Assembly: GCA_009838515.1 (NCBI GenBank)
Contig: VXRL01000031.1
Coordinates: 13,765 to 77,764, forward strand
Length of the DNA: 64,000 nt
Direction: 5' to 3'
Origin: Terriglobia bacterium
Lineage (GTDB): Bacteria; Acidobacteriota; Terriglobia; Bryobacterales; UBA6623
Shown here in pieces: positions 35,487 through 45,429 of this stretch (its first letter is position 1; each line of letters begins with the position of its first letter). Made by a program: the position numbers and the translations under genes. A model generated the notes under the pieces. The model was not told the origin of the DNA. It searched no databases and worked only from the letters and a program-made list of their open reading frames with translations.

Positions 35487-37741
35487 TGCTCCGCGGGTGG
35501 CGATGGGTCGCCGCTGGCCTGGTGCTGGCGGCGGGGTCGCCGGCGCTGGGACAGCGCGGGGATGGGCGCGGAGTGCGCCACTCGGCGCTCGTGCCTTGCG
35601 ATGAGCTGCACGACCGAGGCAAGGCGGTCGAATCGGCCGCTTGCTATCGCGGCGTGTTGCAAGTGGACGATCCCGCCGCGCAGGCGGAAGCCTATTGGAT
35701 GTTGGGGGATCTCAAGGCTGCCAACGACCGTTTCCGGGAGGCGATCAAGCTCGAGCCGGAGGATCCCGACCTTCGCGTGCGCTGGGGCTACTTGTACATC
35801 GATACGCACCAGCAGGTGGAAGCCGGCGATCTATTCCAAGAGGCGCTCGCGCTGGATGAGGACCACATGCCCGCGCAATTGGGGATGGCCACCGTGCTGG
35901 CGTCGCGGTTCGAGGGCAAGGCGGTCGAGTTGGCCCAGGAGGCGCTCAAGCGCAAGCCGGAGCAGGCGGAGGGCTATCTGCTGCTGGGCCGCATGGCCTT
36001 GGAGGAGGGTGACTTGGCGGCCGCCCGGGAGCGGCTCGAAAAGGGACTCGAGCAGGCGCTGAATCTGGGCCTAGCACCTTTGGAAGCGTACGCCCTGCTT
36101 GCTTCCTTGGAAATGTTGGAGGGCGAGCGCGACAACCGCTGGGTCGACAAGGCGCTGGCCTACAACCCCCGCTACGGCCGGGTCTACGCCGAACAAGCCC
36201 ACTTCTACGTGATCACGCGCCGCTATCGCGAGGCTACCGAGCGCCTGCGCAAGGCAGTTGCCGTGGCGCCCAGCCTGTGGCAGGCCCACGCGGAACTCGG
36301 CGTCAACCTCATGCGCGAGGGGCTTGACGAGGAGGGGAGGCGCCACTTGGAGATTGCCTACGAAGGCGACCCGTACAGCGCCAAGACCGTCAATACGCTG
36401 CGGCTCTTGGACACCTACGACCAGTTCGACACCATCGAGGACAGAGGTCCGGGCGCCGATGCAGCCGTGCGGGCCGTCTTTCGCCTGGACAAGGACGAGT
36501 CGCAGCTTCTGCTGCCATACGTCCGCGAGCTGACCAGTCGCGCTATCGACGAGTTCACGCGCAAGTACGGCTTCGAGCTGAAGAGCCCCGTGAGGGTGGA
36601 GTTCTACCCCAACCACGACGATTTCGCCGTGCGGACCATGGCCATGCCCGGAATCGGCCTGCTCGGGGTAACGTTCGGGTACGTTGTCGCCATGGACAGC
36701 CCCAGCGGGCGCGAGCCGGGAGGCTTTCACTGGGGCACCACCCTCTGGCACGAGCTCGCGCACGTGTTCACCTTGGAATCGACCGACCACCTGATCCCCC
36801 GCTGGTACTCGGAAGGGATTTCGATGTACGAGGAGTGGATGGCCGACGTGCGCTGGGGAGAGCCCGTCGGCCCGGAGTATGTAGAGGCGGTGCGCAAGCG
36901 CGAGCTGCTGCCGATCGCGAAGCTGGATCGGGGCTTCATCCGGCCCAAGCATGCGGGCCAGGTCGCCATCTCTTACATGCAGGCGGGATTCGTCTGCAAG
37001 TTCATCGCCCAGCGTTGGGGCGAGGGCAAGCTGGTGGAACTCTTGCGCGGTTTCGCGGCCAAGGTGCCGACCGGTGCGAACATCGAGGCGGTGCTGGACC
37101 TTTCCCCGGAAGATTTCGACGAGCAGTTCGGTGACTACATGCGCGACGCGCTGGGCCCTGCCCTGGACGGTCTGCCGCGCTGGCGCCGAAACCTCAAGGC
37201 CGCGCTGGAACGTGCTCGGGAGGGCGAGTGGGACGAGGCGGTCGAGCCGGCCCAGGCCGCCAAGGCCGCCTATCCCCAGCACGTCGGCAGCGGCAGCGCG
37301 TACGTGCTGCTGGCCAATGCCCATGACAAGGCCGGGAACCGCGAGGCGGCCGTGGCCGAGCTCCAGGAGTACGAGAGGCGCGGCGGACGCCAGCCCGAGA
37401 CGCTCAAGAAGCTCGCTGGCTGGCTCGAAGAGGCCGGGCGCGATGCCGAAGCGGTATACACCTACGACGGCTTGATCTACAACTGGCCGCAGGACGAGGA
37501 ACTCCACGCGCGGCTCGGCGATCTGCACTTGGAAGCGGGCAGAGCGGACCTCGCGCGCCGCGAGTTCAAGGCGGTCTTGGCGCTGGATCCCTTGGACCGT
37601 GCGACCGCCGAATACAACCTCGCTCGCGCATACGTTAAGATAGGCGATCTTTCCAGCGCACGGCTGCACGTGCTCCAGGCGTTGGAGCGCGCGCCCACCT
37701 TCGGCCCCGCACTGCGATTGCTCCTACAGGTCAAGCAATAG
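35486..37741 (+). CDS. Exported TPR protein with gluzincin (HExxH) metallopeptidase-like domain
   Basis: Protein of 751 aa. A signal peptide (WVAAGLVLAAGSPALG) is followed by about seven tetratricopeptide repeats (about 40-310), a peptidase MA-like domain with H422-E423-L-A-H426 and a downstream E443 (WYSEGIS), giving a complete gluzincin zinc site, then more TPRs (about 575-750). This order, repeats-protease-repeats, suggests a periplasmic protease or peptidase-fold scaffold acting on proteins bound by the TPRs. It starts one base into the previous stop. The moxR gene follows 8 nt later. Confidence 0.85.
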   Translation: MLRGWRWVAAGLVLAAGSPALGQRGDGRGVRHSALVPCDELHDRGKAVESAACYRGVLQVDDPAAQAEAYWMLGDLKAANDRFREAIKLEPEDPDLRVRWGYLYIDTHQQVEAGDLFQEALALDEDHMPAQLGMATVLASRFEGKAVELAQEALKRKPEQAEGYLLLGRMALEEGDLAAARERLEKGLEQALNLGLAPLEAYALLASLEMLEGERDNRWVDKALAYNPRYGRVYAEQAHFYVITRRYREATERLRKAVAVAPSLWQAHAELGVNLMREGLDEEGRRHLEIAYEGDPYSAKTVNTLRLLDTYDQFDTIEDRGPGADAAVRAVFRLDKDESQLLLPYVRELTSRAIDEFTRKYGFELKSPVRVEFYPNHDDFAVRTMAMPGIGLLGVTFGYVVAMDSPSGREPGGFHWGTTLWHELAHVFTLESTDHLIPRWYSEGISMYEEWMADVRWGEPVGPEYVEAVRKRELLPIAKLDRGFIRPKHAGQVAISYMQAGFVCKFIAQRWGEGKLVELLRGFAAKVPTGANIEAVLDLSPEDFDEQFGDYMRDALGPALDGLPRWRRNLKAALERAREGEWDEAVEPAQAAKAAYPQHVGSGSAYVLLANAHDKAGNREAAVAELQEYERRGGRQPETLKKLAGWLEEAGRDAEAVYTYDGLIYNWPQDEELHARLGDLHLEAGRADLARREFKAVLALDPLDRATAEYNLARAYVKIGDLSSARLHVLQALERAPTFGPALRLLLQVKQ

Positions 37742-37749
37742 GAACACAG

Positions 37750-38781
37750 ATGGAAACTACGCTGTCGGTCGCCCAGGACTCCGCCGAAACCGAGGAACTG
37801 GTCTCCTCGTTCCACGCTTCCATGGAGCGCATTCGCGAGCAGGTGCGCCGCATCATCGTGGGCCAGGACGACGTGATTGACAACCTGCTCGTCACCTTGC
37901 TTGTGGGCGGCCACTGCCTCATCACCGGCATGCCGGGCACGGCCAAGACGCTGCTGGTGAGCACGCTCGCCACCGCGCTGGGCCTGACCTTCAAGCGCAT
38001 CCAGTTCACGCCCGACCTCATGCCGACTGACATCACGGGCACCGACATCTTGGAAGAGGACTCGGCTACCGGGCGGCGCAGCTGGACGTTCGTCCAGGGG
38101 CCTCTGTTCACCAACGTGCTACTGGCGGACGAGGTCAACCGCACCCCGCCGAAGACCCAGGCCGCACTGCTGGAGGCGATGCAGGAGCACTCGGTGACCG
38201 TGCGAGGCAACAGCTATGAGCTGCGGCCTCCGTTCTTCGTGCTTGCCACCCAGAACCCCATCGAGCTCGAGGGGACCTACCCTCTGCCCGAGGCTCAGCT
38301 CGACCGCTTCCTGTTCAACGTGCTGCTGGACTACCTCTCGCCGGAGCAGGAAGCCGAAGTGGTCGAGCGCAACACGGCCGGAACCCCGCTGCCGAATGTG
38401 GATCCCGTCACCACCGCCGACGAGATCTTGCAGTTCCAGTGGCTGGTCCGCCAAGTGGGGGTGTCCGATCCGGTGGCGCAATACGCGGTGTCACTGGTGC
38501 GCGCGACTCGGCCGACGGATCCAGAGGCGCCGGACATCGTCAAGAAGTACGTTAACTACGGCGCGAGCGTGCGCGCGACGCAGTTCTTGGTGTTGGCGTC
38601 GAAGGCGCGGGCGCTGCTTGACGGGCGCTATCACGTCACGCCGGACGACCTGCGCTCGCTGGCCTTCCCGATTCTGCGCCACAGGGTGCTCACGAACTTC
38701 TACGCCGAGTCTGACAAGACCACGGTCGATGACGTGCTGCGTTCGATGATCGAGGCCAAGCCCGCCCCGCCGGGCACGTGA
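37750..38781 (+). CDS. MoxR-family AAA+ ATPase
   Basis: Cytoplasmic AAA+ ATPase of 343 aa. Walker A GMPGTAKT is at 60-67, Walker B is in LLADEVNRTPPKTQAALLEAMQE, sensor 1 in FVLATQNPIELEGTYPLPEAQLDRF, and the lid domain contains VNYGASVRATQFLVLASKARALLDGRYHV. MoxR proteins work with vWA-domain partners to mature or remodel protein complexes. AGGAA lies 7 nt before the ATG. The downstream DUF58 and BatA-type genes are the usual partners. All motifs are intact. Confidence 0.94.
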   Translation: METTLSVAQDSAETEELVSSFHASMERIREQVRRIIVGQDDVIDNLLVTLLVGGHCLITGMPGTAKTLLVSTLATALGLTFKRIQFTPDLMPTDITGTDILEEDSATGRRSWTFVQGPLFTNVLLADEVNRTPPKTQAALLEAMQEHSVTVRGNSYELRPPFFVLATQNPIELEGTYPLPEAQLDRFLFNVLLDYLSPEQEAEVVERNTAGTPLPNVDPVTTADEILQFQWLVRQVGVSDPVAQYAVSLVRATRPTDPEAPDIVKKYVNYGASVRATQFLVLASKARALLDGRYHVTPDDLRSLAFPILRHRVLTNFYAESDKTTVDDVLRSMIEAKPAPPGT

Positions 38782-38840
38782 TCTGACCATGCCGACGCCG
38801 TCGGGTCTTAGCTGGGGCGGCCACGGGAGCGCGTGAGGCG

Positions 38841-39731
38841 ATGGCCGACCAGCAACTCCTCGATCCGGCGATCCTGCAGCGCCTGTCAAACATTGAACTG
38901 GTCGCCAAGACGGTGGTCGATGGCTTCTTGCACGGCGGGCACCGCTCGCCGCAGTTCGGCTTCAGCCAGGAGTTCGCCGAGTACCGCGCCTACAACGAGG
39001 GCGACGATCCTCGCTATATCGACTGGAACGTACTTTCGAGAACCGATCGGGTGTACGTCAAGCGCTTTCTGGGCGAGACGAACACGCACTTGATGCTACT
39101 GCTGGATTGCAGCGCCTCGATGGGCTATTCTTCCGGCGGTCCTACCAAGCTGGACTACGCGCGCTTCCTGGCGGCGGCGCTGGCGTATCTGTGCACGCGC
39201 CAGCATGATGCCGTGGGTTTGATCCTGTTCGATGAGCAGGTCCGCGACGTGCGCCCGGCACAGTACCGCCCGCGCCACTTGCAGAGCATCCTGCATGTCC
39301 TCGAGCAAGCGCAGCCCGAGACGGGGACCGATCTAGAGCTGCCGTTGCAGGCGCTGACGCGCTTGATGCGCCGCCGGGGACTGGTGGCGATGATCTCGGA
39401 CTTTTACGCCGACGCAGAAAAGATCGTGGACTCTTTGCGGACCGTTGCCTACCAGGGGAAGGACATCGTCTTCTTCCATGTCCTGGACCCCGCCGAACTT
39501 GAGCCCGGCATCGATTCGGCCGCCATGATCGAGGACATGGAGACCGGCGAGGAGATGGAGGTTTCGTCCGACTACGCCAAGCGCGTCTATCCCGGGCTCA
39601 TGCAGGGGCATGTGGCCGCCCTGCGCGAGAGGATTCTGGGCGAGGGCGCCGACTACGTGCTGTTGAACACAGCCGAACCCCTGGACTTGGCCCTGCGCGA
39701 ATACCTCCTGTTCCGGCTGAGGAGGCGCTAG
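38841..39731 (+). CDS. DUF58 domain protein
   Basis: Soluble protein of 296 aa. It begins with ILQRLSNIELVAKTVVDGFLHGGHRSP, then the DUF58 signature EYRAYNEGDDPRYIDWNVLSRTDRVYVKRF, and a vWA-like domain (LMLLLDCSASMGY with a DxSxS metal site). No membrane segment is evident. DUF58 proteins are standard partners of MoxR ATPases. GAGG lies 5 nt upstream of the ATG at 38841. The next gene starts 4 nt after its stop. Confidence 0.92.
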   Translation: MADQQLLDPAILQRLSNIELVAKTVVDGFLHGGHRSPQFGFSQEFAEYRAYNEGDDPRYIDWNVLSRTDRVYVKRFLGETNTHLMLLLDCSASMGYSSGGPTKLDYARFLAAALAYLCTRQHDAVGLILFDEQVRDVRPAQYRPRHLQSILHVLEQAQPETGTDLELPLQALTRLMRRRGLVAMISDFYADAEKIVDSLRTVAYQGKDIVFFHVLDPAELEPGIDSAAMIEDMETGEEMEVSSDYAKRVYPGLMQGHVAALRERILGEGADYVLLNTAEPLDLALREYLLFRLRRR

Positions 39732-39735
39732 CGCG

Positions 39736-41751
39736 ATGGGCCTGCTTTCCCCGTGGTTCTTGGCCGGGGCCCTCGCTGTCGGGCTGCCGCTGTGGCTGCA
39801 CCTGATGCGCCGCCGGAACCCGGTGAGGCTGCCGTTCAGCTCGCTCATGTTCTTCGAAAAGCGCACCGAGACCACCATCCGGGAACGCCGCTTGCGCTAC
39901 CTGCTGCTGCTTGCGTGTCGGCTCGCCCTACTCCTGCTGCTTGCGCTGGCGTTCGCCAAGCCCGTCTGGGAGCGGCCTCCGATAGCGATCGCGGGCAGCA
40001 TCCCGAAGCTGCACTACATCGCGCTGGACACTTCACTCAGCATGCGCTACGGCGACCGCTGGGAACGCGCCGCCGAAGAGGCCGACGCGATCGTGGATTC
40101 GCTCGGGCAGGCTGACCAAGCCCAGATTCTGACCAACGGACCGTCGGTGCAGGTGCTGACCGAGCCCACCTCCGATAAGTCCGCGCTACAGCGGGCACTG
40201 GCTGGCTTGGAGCCGACAAGTTCGCGCAACGATTTCGGGGATGTGATCGAAGCGGTGCGCAATCTGGCGGGTGACGACGCCGCGCCGTCGGTCCTGCATC
40301 TGATCTCCGATTTGCAGAATTCCGCGATGCCGTCCCGGTTTCAAGACCTGGTACTGCCCGAATCCTCCGAGCTGGTGCTCCACGATGTGGCTGCGGGCGA
40401 TTTCGCGAACTGGGCGATCGACAGCGTGAAGGGATCGACGCGCGTCTACGGACGCGACGCGCCGAAGCTCGAAGCGGCGGTTGTCAGTTTTGCCGAGAGC
40501 GAGGCCAACAAGACGGTTTCGCTGTGGATCGACGGTCGCTTGGCCGCCAGCCAGCAGAAGAGCATCGCCGCTAACGGGCGCGAGTCCTTCGTGTTCGAAA
40601 TCCCAGCGGCGCCGCGGGGCTTCAGCCGGGCCGAGCTCAGACTCGAGCCGGCCGACGAACTTCCGGACGACGATCTCCGGAGGGTGGCGCTGGACAACAG
40701 CGAGCCGGAGCCCTTGCTGTTCATTTCGCAGGACAGGCGCCGTCGCGATCTGCTCTACTTCAAGGCCGCCCTCGAGTCCAGCGTCGCCTCGCGCTATACG
40801 CTTGAGACGGCGTCTCCCGGCGATGCAAGTCGGCTCGATCCAAGCCGTTACGCTTTGGTCGTGCTGTCCGACGTGCCGCGCCTGGACAGCGGCTTCGAGT
40901 CCCGGCTGCAAGCATGGATCGAAGCGGGCGGCGCTGTACTGATTGCGCTCGGCCCGAACTCGGCGCTGGCTCGCCGAGCCCCGGTTAGCGGCCACAGCTT
41001 GGAACAGCCCCTGTCCTCGGAACGGGGCGGCGATCCCTTTCAGGTCGCCGGTCCCTCGGATGAGTCGCACTCCGTGGCGAATGCCGCCGAAGGACTGCGC
41101 CCGGTCAAGTTCTTCCTCTATGCAAGAGTGCAGCCGCTTGAGGGCGACGCCGTGCCGATGCGGCTGGGCAACGGGGATCCCCTCTTGGTCGAGCGCGAGA
41201 TCGGCGGGGGGCGCGTGTTGGTGTTCGCTTCGGCCTTCGACAACATCTGGAACAACTTGCCCGTGACGTCGGTCTATGTGCCGTTCGTGGCCGAAGCAGT
41301 GCGCTACCTGACCGGGGCCGAGGCAGCCCGGGGAGAGGCGCTGTTGGGCGAGGTGCTGGAGCTGGGCCGGCGGCGCGGCAGCGGCGCGACCGTCCAGGTG
41401 CTTGACCCCGCAGGTGAGCGGGTCTTGACCCTGTCCGATTCGGTGAGCCGCGAAGCAGTGCCTTTGGAATCCATCGGCTACTACGAGATTCGCGGCTCGG
41501 ACCGCTCCGAGTTGCTAGCGGTCAACGCAGATCCACGCGAGTCGAATCTTCGCGGCGTCGATCAAGACACCTTGGAATTGTGGCAGTCCACCGGCGGCGC
41601 GGAGGCCGCGCAGGCTGCCGCGGCTGGCCTGCCGCCGCCCGAAGTGCCCCCCTGGCGCGTGTGGAGGATGGTGCTGGCACTGCTCTTGCTCGCCGTGCTG
41701 CTAGAATCTCTGATAGCGGATCGGCATCTGGACACGCTCAGAGGGGATTGA
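39736..41751 (+). CDS. BatA-like membrane protein with von Willebrand A domain
   Basis: Protein of 671 aa. The N-terminal BatA domain reads LSPWFLAGALAVGLPLWLHL, RRRNPVRLPFSSLMFFEKR, then a second helix (YLLLLACRLALLLLLALAFA). The vWA domain follows (YIALDTSLSMRYGDRW, MIDAS DxSxS) with GDVIEAVRNLAG. The middle is beta-rich with an amidotransferase-like segment (YALVVLSDVPRLDSGFESRLQ, GAVLIALGPNSALA), and a C-terminal helix (MVLALLLLAVLLESLIA) anchors it. GAGGAGG sits at the end of the preceding gene as ribosome site. Confidence 0.9.
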   Translation: MGLLSPWFLAGALAVGLPLWLHLMRRRNPVRLPFSSLMFFEKRTETTIRERRLRYLLLLACRLALLLLLALAFAKPVWERPPIAIAGSIPKLHYIALDTSLSMRYGDRWERAAEEADAIVDSLGQADQAQILTNGPSVQVLTEPTSDKSALQRALAGLEPTSSRNDFGDVIEAVRNLAGDDAAPSVLHLISDLQNSAMPSRFQDLVLPESSELVLHDVAAGDFANWAIDSVKGSTRVYGRDAPKLEAAVVSFAESEANKTVSLWIDGRLAASQQKSIAANGRESFVFEIPAAPRGFSRAELRLEPADELPDDDLRRVALDNSEPEPLLFISQDRRRRDLLYFKAALESSVASRYTLETASPGDASRLDPSRYALVVLSDVPRLDSGFESRLQAWIEAGGAVLIALGPNSALARRAPVSGHSLEQPLSSERGGDPFQVAGPSDESHSVANAAEGLRPVKFFLYARVQPLEGDAVPMRLGNGDPLLVEREIGGGRVLVFASAFDNIWNNLPVTSVYVPFVAEAVRYLTGAEAARGEALLGEVLELGRRRGSGATVQVLDPAGERVLTLSDSVSREAVPLESIGYYEIRGSDRSELLAVNADPRESNLRGVDQDTLELWQSTGGAEAAQAAAAGLPPPEVPPWRVWRMVLALLLLAVLLESLIADRHLDTLRGD

Positions 41752-41754
41752 TCA

Positions 41755-44700
41755 ATGATTCTCGATCACCAAGAACAGCCCGCTGGAAGCTTGGAGCGGT
41801 ACTTGGGATCGATCGCGGTCCGGCTGCGTGCGGCCGCAGCTGCCAAGGGCTTGGGTGCCTTGGGGTTGACCGCCCTATGCATGACGGCCGCATGCGTCTT
41901 CCTAGCCAACCGGGCGGCATTCTCCGATGCCAGCGTCGTAGGCTCTCGCACCGCCTTGCTGGCGTCGCTGGCAGCGGTCGTTGTGCTGCTGCTGGTCCTG
42001 CCGTTGCGCCGACTGGTCAAGGGCAGGGCGTTCGCGCGCGCCGCGGACGAGGCTGAGCGCCGCTCGCCTGAGTTCGGCGGGCGCTTGCGCACCTGGGCGG
42101 ACGAACGCGACCGCGCTGAGGTGGGCGGGCGAGCGCCCAGCCCGCTGCTCGCGTTGCTCGCCCGCGACACGTCGCTGGCATCGGCGGTGGTGCCGTTGGA
42201 CTCGGTTGTGAGCCGGGCCTTAGTCGCCCTGTTCGCCGCGACCGGTCTCGTCGCGGTGCTGGCGCTGTTTTGGCTGGGAGTTGCCGGTCCGGGCTATTGG
42301 AGCTACGGCACTTCGCGGCTTTGGACCGGGTGGTTCCTTACGCACGAGGATCCGCTCTACGAGCTGCAGGTCGAACCCGGGGACACCTCGATCCGCCAAG
42401 GGGGGCGGCTGGAAGTCACTGCCCTGCCGCTCGGCTTCGAGCCGCCGCTGGTCGAGTTGTATGCGAAGTTCGAGAGCAGCGTGGACTGGGAGCGTGCGCC
42501 GATGGGGCCTCAGCTGGAAGGCGCGGGCTTCGGGTTCTCCTTCTCCATGGTCCGAGAGCCGCTGCGTTACTACGTCGAGGCGGGACGGCTGCGCAGTCGC
42601 GAGTACAGGGTCGACGTCATCGCCATGCCCACGGTGGAGAACATCCGTCTGGAGTTCGAGTACCCGGCTTGGAGCGGCCTCAACCCCAGCGTGCAGGATC
42701 CAGGCGGCGACATCATGGCGGTGGCTGGCACCAAGGTCGGGGTGATCCTCACTACGGACAAGGACCTTGCTGACGGCTTGCTGGTGGTCGGCGAGGAAGA
42801 ATTCCCTTTGCGGAGCAATCGCGCGGAGATCGTAGTGGGGGAGGACTCTTCCTACCACGTGGCAGCCATGCACCGCGGCGAGCGGGTGCGCCTCACCGAG
42901 GACTACTTCATCACTGCCGTGCCTGATGAGAAGCCGGAGGTCAAGATCCTCGAGCCGGGCCGCGATTGGCGCGCAACCAGCATCGAAGAGGTCGCCGTGC
43001 GGCTCGAAGCGACCGACGATTTCGGCCTGCGCAGCCTGCAGCTGCACTACGCGGTCAATGGCGTGGACCAAGAGGCGGTATCGCTGCCTGCCCGGCGCGG
43101 CGCGCTGGAGGCGACCGGCAGCCACACGTTCTTCCTAGAAGACCTCGGCGCGGGAGCGCGAAGCGCACCCGAGGCCGTCGAAGACGGCGGCGAGTCGCTG
43201 GCACCGCCGGCCCCCGAGGCGGGTCTCATCCCCGGAGACCTGATCAGCTACTACATCGTTGCCAAGGATGCCAAGAAGCAAGTCCGCAGCGACATGTACT
43301 TTATCAACGTGCAGCCTTTCGAGCGACGCTTCTCGCAGTCTCAGCAGGCGGGCGGCCAGGGCCAGCAGGGCCAGCAACAGGACGAGATCTCGCGGCGCCA
43401 GAAGGAAATCATCCTAGCGACCTGGAACCTGATCAAGGAGCGCGACGCCGAGGACGGCCGCGAGGAGCGCAAGCTGCGCGAGAGCGCCGAAATGCTCTCG
43501 GAACTGCAGGGCACGTTAATGCAGCAGGCCCAGACCTTGGTGCAGCGCACGCGAGCTCGCCAGTTGACCAGGACCGATCCCAAATTCGCGCAGTTCGCCG
43601 AATTGCTGGAGCAGGCCGCCGGCTTCATGGAGCCCGCGGCCGAGGCGCTGCAGGCATTCCGGCTCGATGACGCGGTCGGCCCGGAGCAGCAGGCGCTGCA
43701 GTTCCTGCTGCGGGCGGAGAACCTCTTCACCGACATCCAGGTGACCATGGGGCGCGGCGGGGGCGGCGGAGGCGGCGCCTCGCGCGATCTGGCCGAGATG
43801 TTCGAACTCGAGATGGATCTTGAGAAGAACCAGTACGAGACCGGCAGTGGGTCGTCCGGGCAGCAGGTCGAGCAGGAAATCGACGAGGCGATGAAGAAGC
43901 TCGAGGAGCTGGCTCGGCGCCAGGAGCGCTTGGCCGAGCAAGCCCAGGACCGCTCGCGGGCGAGCTTCGAGCAGCGCTGGCAGCAGGAAATGCTGCGGCG
44001 CGAAGCCGAGGACCTCAAGCGCGAGCTGGAACAGCTCCAGCGCCGCCAGCAGAGCCAAGGGGGCCAGCAGAGCAGGGCGCGGGGCGGACAGAGCTCCCAG
44101 TCGCAAGGGTCGTCGAGCGGCCAGTCCGGCATGCGCCAGCAGTTGGACCGCACGATCCGCCAGCTGGAGCGGGCCGCGCGCGAGATGGAGCGAGGAGGCC
44201 AGGGCGGCGACCAGCGCGCCTCGTCAGCGAGGGCCCAGCGGGAGTTGCAGCAGGCCTTGGAAGCGCTCCAGCAGCAACGCCAGCAGCAGAGTCAGTCCGC
44301 TGTCAGCGAGATGGCGGAGGAGGCGGCTCGGCTCGCCGAGGAACAGGAGCAGGCGGCAGCCGAGCTGGATCGGTCGCTCAAGGTTGCCTTGGAGGCACTG
44401 AAGGCGCAAGGGGGCCGGCAGAACGGCCCGTTGCCGACGGGCATGACCCGCGAGGAAGAGATCGACTTGGCGGATCGCAAGCGCAGCATGCGCGACCGCC
44501 TGTCTGAGATCGAGAAGGGAATCCAGACGCACTCGCGCATGCTGCGCGAGCGCAATGACGAGGCCTCCAAGGCTCTGATGAACTCCTTGATCGAATTGCA
44601 GCAGTCGGAAGCGCTGCCCGCCATGCAGTATGCCGAGGACCTGATCCGACGGGGGCTTGCCCCGTACGCGGCGGGCAACGAGGAAGCGATTTCCCGGGCC

Positions 44701-45417
44701 ATCCGCCGGCTGCGCGACAACCTGCGCGAAGCGGGCGAGCTGGCGCAGAGGGAGGGCAGCGGAGCAGAGCGCGGACTGGAGAGGCTGCTCTCCAGCGTGG
44801 AGCAAATGCGCCGCGACTTGGAACGCGCGATGGGTCCCGGGCAAGACCGCGAGGGGAACCGCTCGGGCCAGGCGCCAGGGCAGCAGCCCGGAGGGAGCCA
44901 GCCTGGCCAGCAGTCCGGGCAGGGCGCTGGCGGCACCGGCGATCCAAGCCGGCCTGGTGGCGGGACGGGGGTTGGCGCAGCGGGCGGCGAATGGCGGGGC
45001 GGCTGGGGAGGCACCGAGTCCCTCGGCGATGGCCGACCACGCGGGCCCTTCGGCGCGCGGCCGCTCGAGCCGGCTGAGCGCGATCGCATGGAGCGCGCCT
45101 TGGAGGCAGGTATCGCCGACATTCCCGGGCTGGCCCAGCAACTCCGGATGACGCGGGAGTTCGACCCACGCCAGATCGCGGAGCTGAGAAACTTCGCCCG
45201 CGAGCTGGGCGACGGCCGCTTTCTCGGCAACCCGGAGCTGTTAGAGCAGGAATACCGCAACGTGCTTGCGATGCTTGAGCAGATCGAGGTCAAACTGCGG
45301 CGCCAAGTCGAGCTGGACGACAAGGAAGAGGTGCGCGCTATCGTTTCCGAGCCGGTACCGGAGTCGTACCGCGAGGCGGTCGCGGAATACTACCGCAGGC
45401 TCGGCGGATCGAAGTAG
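41755..45417 (+). CDS. Large DUF4175-like membrane protein with coiled coil and Gln/Gly-rich tracts
   Basis: Protein of 1220 aa. Three N-terminal helices (GLTALCMTAACVFLA, LLASLAAVVVLLLVLPL, LVALFAATGLVAVLALFWLG) precede a periplasmic beta-rich part (about 200-500) including YPAWSGLNPSV and DDFGLRSLQLHYAV, the DUF4175 pattern. Residues about 520-900 are coiled coil with Gln-rich runs and a GGGGGGA linker; residues about 1030-1090 are Gly/Gln/Pro-rich. Such proteins occur at the end of MoxR/Bat operons. GAGGGG just before the ATG overlaps the previous stop; spacing is 3 nt. No frameshift seen despite low complexity. Confidence 0.85.
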   Translation: MILDHQEQPAGSLERYLGSIAVRLRAAAAAKGLGALGLTALCMTAACVFLANRAAFSDASVVGSRTALLASLAAVVVLLLVLPLRRLVKGRAFARAADEAERRSPEFGGRLRTWADERDRAEVGGRAPSPLLALLARDTSLASAVVPLDSVVSRALVALFAATGLVAVLALFWLGVAGPGYWSYGTSRLWTGWFLTHEDPLYELQVEPGDTSIRQGGRLEVTALPLGFEPPLVELYAKFESSVDWERAPMGPQLEGAGFGFSFSMVREPLRYYVEAGRLRSREYRVDVIAMPTVENIRLEFEYPAWSGLNPSVQDPGGDIMAVAGTKVGVILTTDKDLADGLLVVGEEEFPLRSNRAEIVVGEDSSYHVAAMHRGERVRLTEDYFITAVPDEKPEVKILEPGRDWRATSIEEVAVRLEATDDFGLRSLQLHYAVNGVDQEAVSLPARRGALEATGSHTFFLEDLGAGARSAPEAVEDGGESLAPPAPEAGLIPGDLISYYIVAKDAKKQVRSDMYFINVQPFERRFSQSQQAGGQGQQGQQQDEISRRQKEIILATWNLIKERDAEDGREERKLRESAEMLSELQGTLMQQAQTLVQRTRARQLTRTDPKFAQFAELLEQAAGFMEPAAEALQAFRLDDAVGPEQQALQFLLRAENLFTDIQVTMGRGGGGGGGASRDLAEMFELEMDLEKNQYETGSGSSGQQVEQEIDEAMKKLEELARRQERLAEQAQDRSRASFEQRWQQEMLRREAEDLKRELEQLQRRQQSQGGQQSRARGGQSSQSQGSSSGQSGMRQQLDRTIRQLERAAREMERGGQGGDQRASSARAQRELQQALEALQQQRQQQSQSAVSEMAEEAARLAEEQEQAAAELDRSLKVALEALKAQGGRQNGPLPTGMTREEEIDLADRKRSMRDRLSEIEKGIQTHSRMLRERNDEASKALMNSLIELQQSEALPAMQYAEDLIRRGLAPYAAGNEEAISRAIRRLRDNLREAGELAQREGSGAERGLERLLSSVEQMRRDLERAMGPGQDREGNRSGQAPGQQPGGSQPGQQSGQGAGGTGDPSRPGGGTGVGAAGGEWRGGWGGTESLGDGRPRGPFGARPLEPAERDRMERALEAGIADIPGLAQQLRMTREFDPRQIAELRNFARELGDGRFLGNPELLEQEYRNVLAMLEQIEVKLRRQVELDDKEEVRAIVSEPVPESYREAVAEYYRRLGGSK

Positions 45418-45429
45418 CGAAACCCGGGG

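Noticed and set aside
36071..37669. 532-codon reverse frame opposite the TPR-gluzincin gene
   Set aside because: The forward frame has TPRs and a complete zinc site; the reverse one is low-complexity Leu/Gly/Val with no family resemblance.
44000..45050. Tandem DNA repeats in the DUF4175-like gene
   Set aside because: The Gln- and Gly-rich protein tracts are encoded by varied codons; no exact DNA repeat unit is present.
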